Assembly: GCA_905236165.1 (NCBI GenBank)
Contig: CAJOOC010000058.1
Coordinates: 1 to 38,609 of the forward strand
DNA from: an uncultured Prevotella sp.
GTDB taxonomy: Bacteria > Bacteroidota > Bacteroidia > Bacteroidales > Bacteroidaceae
Reading direction: 5' to 3'
Length of the DNA stretch: 38,609 bases
Part shown: positions 7,386 through 15,179 of the stretch, one piece after another
Layout of the letters: every line of letters starts with the position of its first letter
Numbering within the stretch: position 1 is the stretch's first letter
Position numbers and translations under genes: made by a program
The notes under the pieces: generated by a model
The model's input: the letters and a program-made list of their open reading frames with translations, nothing else
Database searches by the model: none
What the model was told of the DNA's origin: nothing

Positions 7386-8555
7386 ATGAAACCAACAATC
7401 ACACCAGACATTCTCTACATCGGCCAGGACGATGCCGATCTGCGTCTGTTTGAGTCACAGTATGTAGTGCCCGAAGGCATGTGCTACAACTCATACCTCA
7501 TCATGGATGAGAAGGTTGCCATCATGGACACCTCCGACCGTCGCACCCTTGAAGCCTGGAAGACCGACCTTACCGAGGCACTGGCAGGCCGCACGCCCGA
7601 CTATCTCATCATTCACCACATAGAGCCCGACCACGCCAGCGGCATTGCAGAGGTTCTGAAGATGTATCCCGACATAAAGCTGGTATGCTCTGCCAAGGCG
7701 CAGACGATGCTCCCGCTATACTTCCCCGACAGCGACTTGTCAGAGAGGGTTATGACCGTGAAGGAGTATGACACTCTTTCACTGGGCAAGCACGAGCTAA
7801 AGTTCATCATGGCACCGATGGTGCACTGGCCCGAGGTGATGACCACCTATGACGCTACAGACAAGGTGCTGTTCTCTGCCGACGGTTTCGGAAAGTTCGG
7901 TGTCATCGATGCCGACCCCGATGACTGGGCCTGCGAGGCACGCCGCTACTACTTCAACATCTGCGGAAAATACGGAGCACCGGTATCGACGCTGCTCAAG
8001 AAAGCCTCCGCACTGGAGATAGAGCAGATTCTGCCGCTCCACGGACCCATTCTGAAGGGTGAGATGCTTAGCGAGGCGCTGCGTCTCTATGGTATCTGGA
8101 GTCAGTATGGTGTGGAGACAGAGGGTGTGTTCATTGCCCATGCCTCCATCCACGGCAACACCAAGGAGGCTGCAGAGAAGCTGGCGGAGATATTGAAGGA
8201 GAAAGGCTGTAAGAAGGTGGCCATCAGCGACCTCACGCGTGAGGATCAGGCCGAAGCTATCGAGGATGCCTTCAAATACGGCAAGATTGTGCTGGCAGCC
8301 TCAAGCTATGATGCAGGGCTGTTCCCACCGATGTATGACTTCATACACCATCTGCAGATCAAGGCTTGGCAGAAGCGCGAAGTAGGCCTCATCGAGAACG
8401 GCTCCTGGGCTCCCAGCGCAGGGCGCGTAATGACGCAGATGCTGCAGGAGATGAAGGATATCACCATCAAGGGCAACACCGTCACGGTGCGTGGTAAGAT
8501 GAAGTCCTGCGACCTCTACGCCCTCGAGGAACTGGCAGAAGCGCTGATGGCATAA
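7386..8555 (+). CDS. fprA: Flavodiiron protein (FprA-type oxygen/NO reductase)
   Basis: This 389-residue cytosolic enzyme reduces oxygen to water (or NO to N2O) at a diiron site, using FMN. Residues 1-250 form a metallo-beta-lactamase-like domain with the iron ligands in HIEPDH (His78, Glu80, Asp82), then His147 (MVHWPE), Asp166 (SADGFG) and His219 (LPLHG). A flavodoxin domain follows from about residue 253 (FIAHASIHGNTKEAAE, then AASSYDAG and GSWAPSAG). No extra rubredoxin or flavin reductase domain is attached, so a separate electron donor is needed. It is divergent from the reverse rubrerythrin, and both have the same -7 box. Confidence 0.94.
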   Translation: MKPTITPDILYIGQDDADLRLFESQYVVPEGMCYNSYLIMDEKVAIMDTSDRRTLEAWKTDLTEALAGRTPDYLIIHHIEPDHASGIAEVLKMYPDIKLVCSAKAQTMLPLYFPDSDLSERVMTVKEYDTLSLGKHELKFIMAPMVHWPEVMTTYDATDKVLFSADGFGKFGVIDADPDDWACEARRYYFNICGKYGAPVSTLLKKASALEIEQILPLHGPILKGEMLSEALRLYGIWSQYGVETEGVFIAHASIHGNTKEAAEKLAEILKEKGCKKVAISDLTREDQAEAIEDAFKYGKIVLAASSYDAGLFPPMYDFIHHLQIKAWQKREVGLIENGSWAPSAGRVMTQMLQEMKDITIKGNTVTVRGKMKSCDLYALEELAEALMA

Positions 8556-8567
8556 CACCTTCAGACC

Positions 8568-8689
8568 GCGATTTACGCGAATTTTGGCTTCGCTTTAATA
8601 ACGACCGAGAATTACGCGAATTGCACGAATTTGGCTTCGCATGAGCAACTGACTCAATTAACGAAGAATTCGTGTAATTCGCGTAATTC
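8568..8689. repeat. Palindromic GAATTACGCGAATT-type repeat
   Basis: Arms 8609-8632 and 8666-8689 are inverted repeats matching at 22 of 24 positions (GAATTACGCGAATTRCACGAATT). A third partial copy with the trailing TTGGCTTCGC lies at 8568-8593. The same motif recurs at 26257-26279. It occupies the convergent gap after fprA, where it may also help end transcription. The rest of the 8556-8772 gap shows no gene. Confidence 0.65.
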
Positions 8690-8772
8690 TTCACACATTG
8701 TTCATTATCAGCGGAGTTCAGGCGAGCATGGCTCGGAACGTGGTCGTTACAGACATACGAAACTTTAGTCTT

Positions 8773-9669
8773 TTATTTTACCCTAAACACCCAGATGCCT
8801 ATCTGCACTGGGTGCTTCGACATATAATTCTGCAACGTCATGGGCTCAAGGACCACTTTCTTTTGTATCTGCGACGCGTTGAGCAGGTGCAACTTGCCGT
8901 CCTTGCCCCATTCGGCAATGCCGATATGCACGGTGTCAAGGCCCTTCTTTTTTGTGGCAATGGCAAGGATATCACCATTCCTGACGTAACGCATCTTCGA
9001 TTGGGACAGTCCCAGTGAGGCCTGCGGGATATATAGCATGGTCTTGCCATTGGTGGCTTTCTCATGCTCACCGATGAGCTTTATAGCTTTGGCATCGCCC
9101 TTCAGCATCTTATAGCTGTCAGGGTGGCGCGTCATCCAGTTGATGTTGATGGCCTGGCGTTTTATGAACGAAGCCCTCGACTTGTCTTCATCGATGGGCC
9201 ACGATATAATACCCAAACGTCTGTTGCTCTCAGCCCACCATTGGAAATAATGATTACGGCTGGGATAGCCGTTCATCTTGCCGCCTTCGTAGCGTATGCG
9301 GGTAAGGTTGCGGCAGAAGTCCTGCCACCTTATGGAGCCGTCCTTGGTGGTAAGACAGAGTGCCAGCACCGTTTCTACATACGTGGTGCAATCCAACTCA
9401 CGCAGGTTCACGACGAGGCGTTCCGTAGGGTTCACCTCCAAGGTGTGAGCCACATAGGGTACGCCAAGAAGCTTGTGGCCGTAAAACAACATCAAAGCCC
9501 CACTCCGTCTCTCCCCAGAGGAAGGGGGATAAGCTTTGAGTCCCTCCGAGAGCAGTCTCACAACAGTAAGACTGTCGGCATGGGGTTTGGCCACGCAGAA
9601 AAGGTTGAGAGAACCTAACAGGAATACTATAAATAGAGCGATATGTCGCATGAATATGTTTGCGGACAT
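8773..9669 (-). CDS. DUF1460 family, secreted amidase-like protein
   Basis: The product is 298 residues with an N-terminal signal peptide (IALFIVFLLGSLNLFCVA). The body matches DUF1460, a Bacteroidetes family with an NlpC/P60-like cysteine peptidase fold thought to cut cell-wall peptides. LDCTTYVETV supplies the likely nucleophile Cys94, and DTVHIGIAEW near the C-terminus supplies the likely His. Residues 45-58, between the leader and the conserved LLGVPYVAHTLEVN, read PPSSGERRSG and come from a GC-rich palindromic stretch that looks inserted in frame. The start at 9669 could instead be the ATG at 9651 (MRHIAL). It lies 6 nt after the SGNH hydrolase gene and is probably co-transcribed with it. 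Confidence 0.85.
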   Translation of the reverse strand: MSANIFMRHIALFIVFLLGSLNLFCVAKPHADSLTVVRLLSEGLKAYPPSSGERRSGALMLFYGHKLLGVPYVAHTLEVNPTERLVVNLRELDCTTYVETVLALCLTTKDGSIRWQDFCRNLTRIRYEGGKMNGYPSRNHYFQWWAESNRRLGIISWPIDEDKSRASFIKRQAININWMTRHPDSYKMLKGDAKAIKLIGEHEKATNGKTMLYIPQASLGLSQSKMRYVRNGDILAIATKKKGLDTVHIGIAEWGKDGKLHLLNASQIQKKVVLEPMTLQNYMSKHPVQIGIWVFRVK

Positions 9670-9675
9670 AATTCG

Positions 9676-10794
9676 TTAATTGGTTAATTCGTCCCACGCT
9701 GCCTGCGCCATCGCCTCGTAGGCCTTCTCGCTTGGATGCAGGTGGTCACCAGAGTCGAATCCTGGTGCGAAAGCCCTGTGATCATTTGCATCACACACCG
9801 CAGCATCGAAGTCTATGCAGCCATCGAAAATCTCTGAGGTACGGAGCCATTGGTTGAATGCATTGCGCATCTCCTCACGTTTCTCATTGTATGTACGCCA
9901 GCCGTAGATAGGCAGCAGCGTGCCGCTCCACACCTTCAGCCCAAGTGTCTTCGACGGTTCCACATACAGTTCCTCTACGCCCCTCTGCATCTCCTCGACG
10001 GTGGGCAGGTCGCTCCATGGGCGGAAAGGATTGACATCCGTACCCACAGGATGTATGATGTCATTGATGCCATGCTGAATGATGACATCTGTAGCGCCTG
10101 CCACGTTAATTTCTATCGGGAAACGCGTGGAGCCCTTCAGTCCATAGGCCTGATAGGTGATGCAGTCATACTGACGCAGTATGCGGGTACCACTCACGGC
10201 GCGGCGAATGATGGAGACATTGGAGCCGAAAGCCAGCATGGAGAGATAGTCGGGCCACGACTGCGCCGTGATGGAGTCGCCGTAGCACACGACGGCACGG
10301 TTCTGCTCCTCAGTGAGGATGTCGATGGTATTGAGGAAATAGAACCAGTTAGTCTTGCGTGTCAGGTCAAGGGGCAGCGTCTCAGCCTCTGCATAGTCGC
10401 CATAAGAATAGAACCCATGCGACAGCGGTCCCGTGATGAGCGTGCCGCTGTTCATCTGGGTGTAACCGGCGAAATACATGCTCACCTCAACCATGTCGCC
10501 ACGTCTGACGGGGTAGTCTATGGCATCACTCTCCGTCTCCTTGCCAGGCATGAGTACGGTGCTGGCATTACCGTTAAATGTTATGGGTACACGACCGGCG
10601 AAAGCCTTGGTAAGAGATACGGGCTCCGTGCCGGTGAGGTTGGAAAAACGGAAACGCAACTGAGAGCCGTCGAAGCTCATCCTGACGGGATAGCGCAGGG
10701 TGATATCCTTGGCATAGACACACTCACGACGGTCGGTTATTGACGTGGCATTGCCCCAGCAGGCAACCCACTTATTGTATTGAGTATTTTGCAT
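9676..10794 (-). CDS. SGNH/GDSL-family hydrolase
   Basis: The 372-residue protein has a beta-sandwich N-terminal half (residues 1-150) followed by an SGNH hydrolase domain. Block I is YGDSIT with nucleophile Ser174, block III is HGIND, and block V is SGDHLHPS with the catalytic Asp and His. Such enzymes are usually esterases or carbohydrate deacetylases. No signal peptide is visible, so it probably acts in the cytosol, although the DUF1460 partner downstream is exported. A well-formed promoter lies just upstream (10815-10845), giving a leader of about 15 nt. The substrate cannot be told from sequence. Confidence 0.85.
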   Translation of the reverse strand: MQNTQYNKWVACWGNATSITDRRECVYAKDITLRYPVRMSFDGSQLRFRFSNLTGTEPVSLTKAFAGRVPITFNGNASTVLMPGKETESDAIDYPVRRGDMVEVSMYFAGYTQMNSGTLITGPLSHGFYSYGDYAEAETLPLDLTRKTNWFYFLNTIDILTEEQNRAVVCYGDSITAQSWPDYLSMLAFGSNVSIIRRAVSGTRILRQYDCITYQAYGLKGSTRFPIEINVAGATDVIIQHGINDIIHPVGTDVNPFRPWSDLPTVEEMQRGVEELYVEPSKTLGLKVWSGTLLPIYGWRTYNEKREEMRNAFNQWLRTSEIFDGCIDFDAAVCDANDHRAFAPGFDSGDHLHPSEKAYEAMAQAAWDELTN

Positions 10795-10814
10795 CAGGAA
10801 TTGAGATATATGTG

Positions 10815-10845
10815 CAAAGGTACTATTAAGTCATGAGATGTGCAA
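10815..10845 (-). promoter_or_regulatory. SGNH/DUF1460 operon promoter
   Basis: Minus strand: TTG (10843-10845), 20-nt spacer, TACCTTTG (10815-10822), a full Bacteroidetes match. Confidence 0.7.
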
Positions 10846-10885
10846 GAAAAAGAAAAGAAAAACCGCCACTTTTTCTTCATTTTTC

Positions 10886-10916
10886 TTGCCTATATGGATT
10901 AATTTGCATAATTTTG
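10886..10916 (+). promoter_or_regulatory. kpsF / glycan-cluster promoter
   Basis: TTG (10886-10888), 20-nt spacer, TAATTTTG (10909-10916). It lies 24 nt before the ATG at 10940 and rules out the longer open frame that begins at 10838. It probably drives the whole plus-strand glycan cluster. Confidence 0.7.
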
Positions 10917-10939
10917 CAGGGAATACCGATAAAAGCCCT

Positions 10940-11899
10940 ATGAGCAACGAAACCATAAAGTCCGCCGCCATACAATGCTTCACCGATGAGGCCGAGGCCA
11001 TCCTGGCTCTCATTCCACGTCTTGACGACAATTTCCCACGTGCCGTTGAGATGATATACCAATGCCAAGGAAAGGTCATCGTCACTGGTGTGGGCAAGAG
11101 CGGACATGTGGGTGAGAAGATAGCATCTACGCTGGCATCGCTGGGTACGCCCTCCTTCTTCCTCAACCCCTTGGATGCCTTTCATGGCGACCTGGGCATG
11201 ATAGCCCCCGGCGATGTGGTGATGGCCATCAGCTATAGCGGGAATACCGACGAACTGCTGCGGTTTATACCCCTGCTCATTGAGCGCCAGATACCTATTA
11301 TAGGCATCTCGGGCAACAGCGAGTCGCTGCTGGCCAGGTACTCGGCCTGCCATCTGGACATTCGCGTGGACCATGAGGCCGACCCGCTGAACCTCGCACC
11401 CACATCCTCCACGGCCACCACTATGGCGATGGGCGATGCGCTGGCTTGCGCACTGGCGGAGATACGACAGTTCAAGGCTGACGACTTTGCACAGTTCCAC
11501 CCTGGCGGTACGCTGGGCAAGCGCCTCCTTTCACATGCGAGGGATTACATGGTGACGGAGAACCTGCCCATAGTATCTCCTGACACGAAATTTGTCGATG
11601 CCCTCATCACCGTTACCGGCGGAAAGCTGGGATTGGCGATAGTGCTTAATGAAAAAGGTTCCCTCACCGGCATCATCACCGACGGCGATGTGCGCCGCGC
11701 CGTGCAGAGATACCAACGCAACATGTTCGACATCACCGTGGCCGACGTGATGACCCCTAACCCCAAGACCTGCCGCCCGGAAACAAACCTCTCGCAGGTG
11801 GACGAGATGCTGCGCCGCCACAACATCCACGCCCTCGTGGTGACAGACAGCAATGGCAACGTGGTAGGCATCATCGACTCCTTCCGCGTGATGAGCTAA
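10940..11899 (+). CDS. kpsF: Arabinose-5-phosphate isomerase (KpsF/GutQ family)
   Basis: The enzyme interconverts D-ribulose 5-phosphate and D-arabinose 5-phosphate, the first step to Kdo. The 319-residue protein has an N-terminal SIS domain (about residues 40-175; GVGKSGHVGEKIASTL, LNPLDAFHGDLGM, ISYSGNTDE) and two C-terminal CBS domains (about 205-319; MVTENLPIVSPDTKFVDAL, VMTPNPKTCRPETNL). The start MSNETI follows the promoter -7 box by 24 nt. It heads a tight plus-strand run with a cytidylyltransferase and an SDR. It may therefore supply a pentose phosphate to a CDP-pentitol route as well as, or instead of, Kdo synthesis; that second role is inference. Confidence 0.92.
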   Translation: MSNETIKSAAIQCFTDEAEAILALIPRLDDNFPRAVEMIYQCQGKVIVTGVGKSGHVGEKIASTLASLGTPSFFLNPLDAFHGDLGMIAPGDVVMAISYSGNTDELLRFIPLLIERQIPIIGISGNSESLLARYSACHLDIRVDHEADPLNLAPTSSTATTMAMGDALACALAEIRQFKADDFAQFHPGGTLGKRLLSHARDYMVTENLPIVSPDTKFVDALITVTGGKLGLAIVLNEKGSLTGIITDGDVRRAVQRYQRNMFDITVADVMTPNPKTCRPETNLSQVDEMLRRHNIHALVVTDSNGNVVGIIDSFRVMS

Positions 11900-11922
11900 A
11901 GAAACAAACGAGATAAAGAGAT

Positions 11923-12645
11923 ATGAACATTGCAGTTATCATAGCCGGCGGTTCCGGCAACCGCATGGGGCAGGACATTCCCAAGCAGTTTATACACTTA
12001 CACGACAAGCCTATCCTCATCTACACCCTTGAGGGCTTTCAGCAACATGACATGATAGATGCCATTGAAGTCGTGTGTATTGATGGCTGGGAAGCCGTAG
12101 TGCAGGCCTATGCCAACCAGTTCTGCATAGATAAACTGAAATGGATAGTCAAGGGAGGTAATTCTGCCCAGGAATCCATCCGCAACGGGATATACAACCT
12201 GGAGGGCAAGGCATCGCCTGAAGACGTGATAATAATCCACGATGGTATCAGGCCGATGATTGACGACACCGTACTCACCGATGTCATAGAAAAGGCGCAG
12301 CAGTATGGAAATGCCGTCACATCCATGCCTTACAACGAACAGATATTCGTCATTAGCAAGGATGACAGCGACACAACGACACAGTTCATCCCACGCGAGA
12401 CACTGCGCAGGGTCTCTACACCACAGGCATACCGCTTCGACCTCGTTGACGAGAAATACCATGAAGCCTTCGAGAAAGAGATCGGCATCTACGGCTCACA
12501 CTATACCAATACGATGATGGTGGAATTGGGTGTGCGCCTGCATTTCGCAAAGGGCTCCGACAAAAACATCAAGCTAACCACGAAAGATGACCTGGAACTC
12601 TTCAAAGGCTATCTGATGAAAGGAAAGGAGACCTGGCTGAAATGA
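11923..12645 (+). CDS. IspD/TarI-family cytidylyltransferase
   Basis: The 240-residue GT-A-like nucleotidyltransferase has the CTP-binding loop IIAGGSGNRMGQDIPKQF (residues 6-23), IHDGIRPMI, and STPQAYRF. The family includes MEP cytidylyltransferase (IspD, isoprenoids) and ribitol-5-phosphate cytidylyltransferases (TarI, Bcs1 N-terminus, human ISPD). The context of kpsF, an extended SDR and licD argues for a sugar-alcohol phosphate substrate, giving a CDP-pentitol or related compound, rather than housekeeping IspD. It starts 23 nt after kpsF and its stop overlaps the next start by 4 nt (ATGA), so it is translationally coupled to the SDR. The exact substrate is not decidable here. Confidence 0.85.
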   Translation: MNIAVIIAGGSGNRMGQDIPKQFIHLHDKPILIYTLEGFQQHDMIDAIEVVCIDGWEAVVQAYANQFCIDKLKWIVKGGNSAQESIRNGIYNLEGKASPEDVIIIHDGIRPMIDDTVLTDVIEKAQQYGNAVTSMPYNEQIFVISKDDSDTTTQFIPRETLRRVSTPQAYRFDLVDEKYHEAFEKEIGIYGSHYTNTMMVELGVRLHFAKGSDKNIKLTTKDDLELFKGYLMKGKETWLK

Positions 12646-13664
12646 ACAAAGAACACGAACTCTACAAGGAAGATATCAGAAGGCTCCTATCCTCGGAAGG
12701 CTTCAACGCCCTTCACAAAAAAACTTTTCTTATCACTGGAGCCACAGGCATGGTGGGCACGATGCTTGTCGATGTCCTGATGGCACTTGGAGATGTCAAG
12801 GTATATGCCGTAGGGCGCAACAAGGAGAAAGCCGCTGAGAGACTTGGAGAATACTATGGCTCCGACCTTTTTTCTTTCATCGAGCAAGACGTGAGTAAGC
12901 CACTGCCCGTCATAACAGCAGACTATATCATACCACTGGCCAGCAACACCCACCCACTTGCTTATTCACAGTATCCTGTCGAGACTATGCTAACCAACAT
13001 CAAAGGTGTTGAACACGCATTGGAGCTTGCCGTTCGCTGTCACGCGAAACTCATCTACCCTTCCACTGTTGAGGTGTATGGCAATGCGAGGGGTACAGAC
13101 GTCTTCACCGAGGACTATACCGGACAGTTGAACCTTGCCACCAGCCGTGCCTGTTACACAGAATCGAAACGTACGGCAGAGGCATTATGCCAGTCTTACA
13201 TAGCAGAGAAAGGAGCCCAAGTCGTCATAGCACGTCTGTGCCGCATCTTCGGACCTACGATGCTGATGTCCGACAGCAAGGCCTCATCGCAGTTCATCAA
13301 GAAGGCCATCGACAACGAGGACATTGTCTTGAAGTCTGAGGGGAAGCAATATTTCTCTTACACCTACGTGGCTGATGCCGTTGCCGGCCTGCTCACCGTC
13401 TTGCTGTATGGCGAGAACGGAATGGCATATAATGTCAGCAGCGAGAAGACCAACGTCCACCTTAGAGACTTTGCACAGATGTGTGCTGACTATAACGGCA
13501 GGAAAGTAGTTTTCGACCTACCCACGGAGACTGAGGCCAGGGGCTATTCTGTGGCTATGCAGGCCATAATGTCAAACGAGCGTATCAAGGGTATAGGCTT
13601 TACACCATACTATAATATGGCCGATGCCGTAAGACGAACAATAGAGATATTAAAGGCAAACTGA
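12642..13664 (+). CDS. NAD-dependent epimerase/dehydratase (extended SDR)
   Basis: The 340-residue protein is an extended short-chain dehydrogenase with Rossmann motif GATGMVG (residues 33-39), YPSTVEVYG with Ser141, and the catalytic pair Tyr172/Lys176 (YTESK). Such enzymes act on nucleotide-activated sugars. Its start overlaps the cytidylyltransferase stop (ATGA), so the two proteins probably act in sequence on one metabolite. Pneumococcal capsule loci, as I recall, pair a cytidylyltransferase with an epimerase/dehydratase to make CDP-arabinitol or CDP-mannitol, which is a useful model. The reaction, perhaps reduction of a CDP-ketose to a CDP-alditol, is inferred from context only. Confidence 0.85.
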   Translation: MNKEHELYKEDIRRLLSSEGFNALHKKTFLITGATGMVGTMLVDVLMALGDVKVYAVGRNKEKAAERLGEYYGSDLFSFIEQDVSKPLPVITADYIIPLASNTHPLAYSQYPVETMLTNIKGVEHALELAVRCHAKLIYPSTVEVYGNARGTDVFTEDYTGQLNLATSRACYTESKRTAEALCQSYIAEKGAQVVIARLCRIFGPTMLMSDSKASSQFIKKAIDNEDIVLKSEGKQYFSYTYVADAVAGLLTVLLYGENGMAYNVSSEKTNVHLRDFAQMCADYNGRKVVFDLPTETEARGYSVAMQAIMSNERIKGIGFTPYYNMADAVRRTIEILKAN

Positions 13665-13683
13665 CCCAAACATAACAACAGAT

Positions 13684-14289
13684 ATGACTATATCAGGCGA
13701 AAACATAACACTGACGCGACACGAACTCAACTCTATCGTTGAGGATGCCGTACTGAAGGCCTTGAAGAAGATTGCCCCGCAAAGCGTCACATCCATAGAC
13801 GAGACAGACCACCATACACGCCATATCGTAAGCCGCGACTTCACCCCAGAAGAGTATGAAGAGGCCATGCGCGTCATGGCAGCGAACAGGGGCAAGGGGG
13901 ATGAGCCAAAAGTTGGAATCTTCTGGTATGACGTGGATAACAATGAACTCTTCGGGGTAGTGTCCCACAAGGTGTCAGACTACAGCAAACCGAATGCAGG
14001 AGGAGGACTGGTCACATGCTCCGAGATGCATGAGGATATATGGAAGAAGGCATACAACAAGCAGAAGTATCATGGAGGCATCGGCCCATTCACTGGAGCA
14101 TATCAGGACAAGCCAAGGGGAAGGGTCTTCTACTCTCCAAAGTCTGACCGCTTCACAATTGCCGTAGGCAGCTGGTTCAACACACATCAGGAGGCATACG
14201 ACCTCATAATCCAAGAGTTTGACCTGCCTGAAGACCGCACCGACACCACATACGGTGAACACTGGAACATCGGCCAGACATGGAGATAA
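13684..14289 (+). CDS. Conserved hypothetical protein in glycan cluster
   Basis: This 201-residue soluble protein has no signal peptide or membrane helix. I do not recognise a characterised family. The middle and C-terminal parts look strongly constrained (VGIFWYDVDNNELFGVVSHK, GGIGPFTGAYQDKPRGRVFY, GSWFNTHQEAYDLI, terminal HWNIGQTWR), with many aromatic, Gly and Asp residues, as in a small binding or modifying domain. The N-terminal 60 residues are charged and probably helical. It lies 20 nt after the SDR and is followed by a cytidylyltransferase remnant and licD. It may be passenger cargo rather than part of the glycan pathway. Confidence 0.8.
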   Translation: MTISGENITLTRHELNSIVEDAVLKALKKIAPQSVTSIDETDHHTRHIVSRDFTPEEYEEAMRVMAANRGKGDEPKVGIFWYDVDNNELFGVVSHKVSDYSKPNAGGGLVTCSEMHEDIWKKAYNKQKYHGGIGPFTGAYQDKPRGRVFYSPKSDRFTIAVGSWFNTHQEAYDLIIQEFDLPEDRTDTTYGEHWNIGQTWR

Positions 14290-14314
14290 CAATAACAACT
14301 AACATCATAGGAAA

Positions 14315-14383
14315 ATGTACAACAACAGAGTGGTAGTCTATACCAGCGGAACATTCGGCATGTTTCACAGTAATCATGAATAA
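14315..14383 (+). pseudogene. N-terminal remnant of a TagD/RfaE-like nucleotidyltransferase
   Basis: A 22-codon frame reads MYNNRVVVYTSGTFGMFHSNH and then GluStop. The segment YTSGTFGMFHSNH looks like the first strand and HxGH-type motif of cytidylyltransferases such as glycerol-3-phosphate cytidylyltransferase (GTFDxFHxGH), with HSNH in place of HxGH and Gly in place of Asp. The frame ends directly at the licD start: the licD ATG at 14376 lies inside it in another frame. It looks like the stub of a second activation gene deleted by a join next to licD. A coincidental frame or short leader peptide is possible. Confidence 0.45.
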
Positions 14384-15179
14384 GAACTTGGAAAAATACA
14401 TGCAGGGGCACCTTGCCGCCGTTCAGAATAAAGAGTTCCGCATCCTATGCGCCATTCGTGACATCTGTGAACGCAACAACATAGACTACTGGCTTGACGG
14501 CGGCACATGTCTCGGTGCCGTCAGACATGGTGGTTTCATTCCCTGGGATGACGACATCGACATAGCGATGCGCCGAGAAGACATGCCACGCTTTGCCGAG
14601 GCAGCAAAAAGAGAACTGCCGGAGGGACTGTTCCTGCAGACGAACGAGACAGACCCTACCTACACCCATCCGATGATAAAGGTCAGGGACATGAACTCCC
14701 TGATGGTGGAGTTTAGCGATGACTTCTCCCGTCCATACCAAAAGGGACTGTTTGTGGATATCTTCCCAATGATACCATATCCTACAATATCGAGGAGTCT
14801 GTGCAAGAAAATAGCGAAGGGGTTCTGCAAGGCTAATGGCATTATGAGCAAGCCACACACCTATTCATGGCGCTCTGTGGCAGAGCTGTTTTGGTTTGGG
14901 GCAAAGCGAATATACTACAGGTCGCTTTGGTCGCTATTTAATATAATAAAGAAGAAGGACACCTACTACAGCAATACCCTTGCAGAATGCGGATATGGCA
15001 TCATGCACAGGCAAGACTCCATCTTCCCTACCAAGCCTATCATGTTTAACGGTGAGACATTCCGAGGTCCTGCCAACCCCGACGCATATCTTAAAGACCT
15101 GTACGGCGACTACATGCAGCTGCCCCCGGAGGACAAGCGCAAGGGACACGCAGCCTTCTATATTGAGAACCTGATATGA
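14376..15179 (+). CDS. licD: LicD-family phosphotransferase
   Basis: The 267-residue protein has the LicD nucleotidyltransferase-like core: IDYWLDGGTCLGAVRHGG (residues 36-53) and PWDDDIDIAM with Asp58-60 and Asp62, the metal-binding acidic cluster. LicD proteins transfer phosphocholine from CDP-choline. Relatives such as FKRP and fukutin transfer ribitol 5-phosphate from CDP-ribitol. With an IspD/TarI-like gene upstream and no choline kinase or choline cytidylyltransferase (LicA/LicC) in view, a phospho-alditol donor is more likely than choline. The start lies within the nucleotidyltransferase remnant, and the stop overlaps the next start by 4 nt. Confidence 0.88.
   Translation: MNKNLEKYMQGHLAAVQNKEFRILCAIRDICERNNIDYWLDGGTCLGAVRHGGFIPWDDDIDIAMRREDMPRFAEAAKRELPEGLFLQTNETDPTYTHPMIKVRDMNSLMVEFSDDFSRPYQKGLFVDIFPMIPYPTISRSLCKKIAKGFCKANGIMSKPHTYSWRSVAELFWFGAKRIYYRSLWSLFNIIKKKDTYYSNTLAECGYGIMHRQDSIFPTKPIMFNGETFRGPANPDAYLKDLYGDYMQLPPEDKRKGHAAFYIENLI

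Noticed and set aside
9064..9618. 184-codon frame on the plus strand opposite the DUF1460 gene
   Set aside because: The minus-strand frame has a signal peptide, catalytic Cys and family motifs; the plus-strand frame has none.
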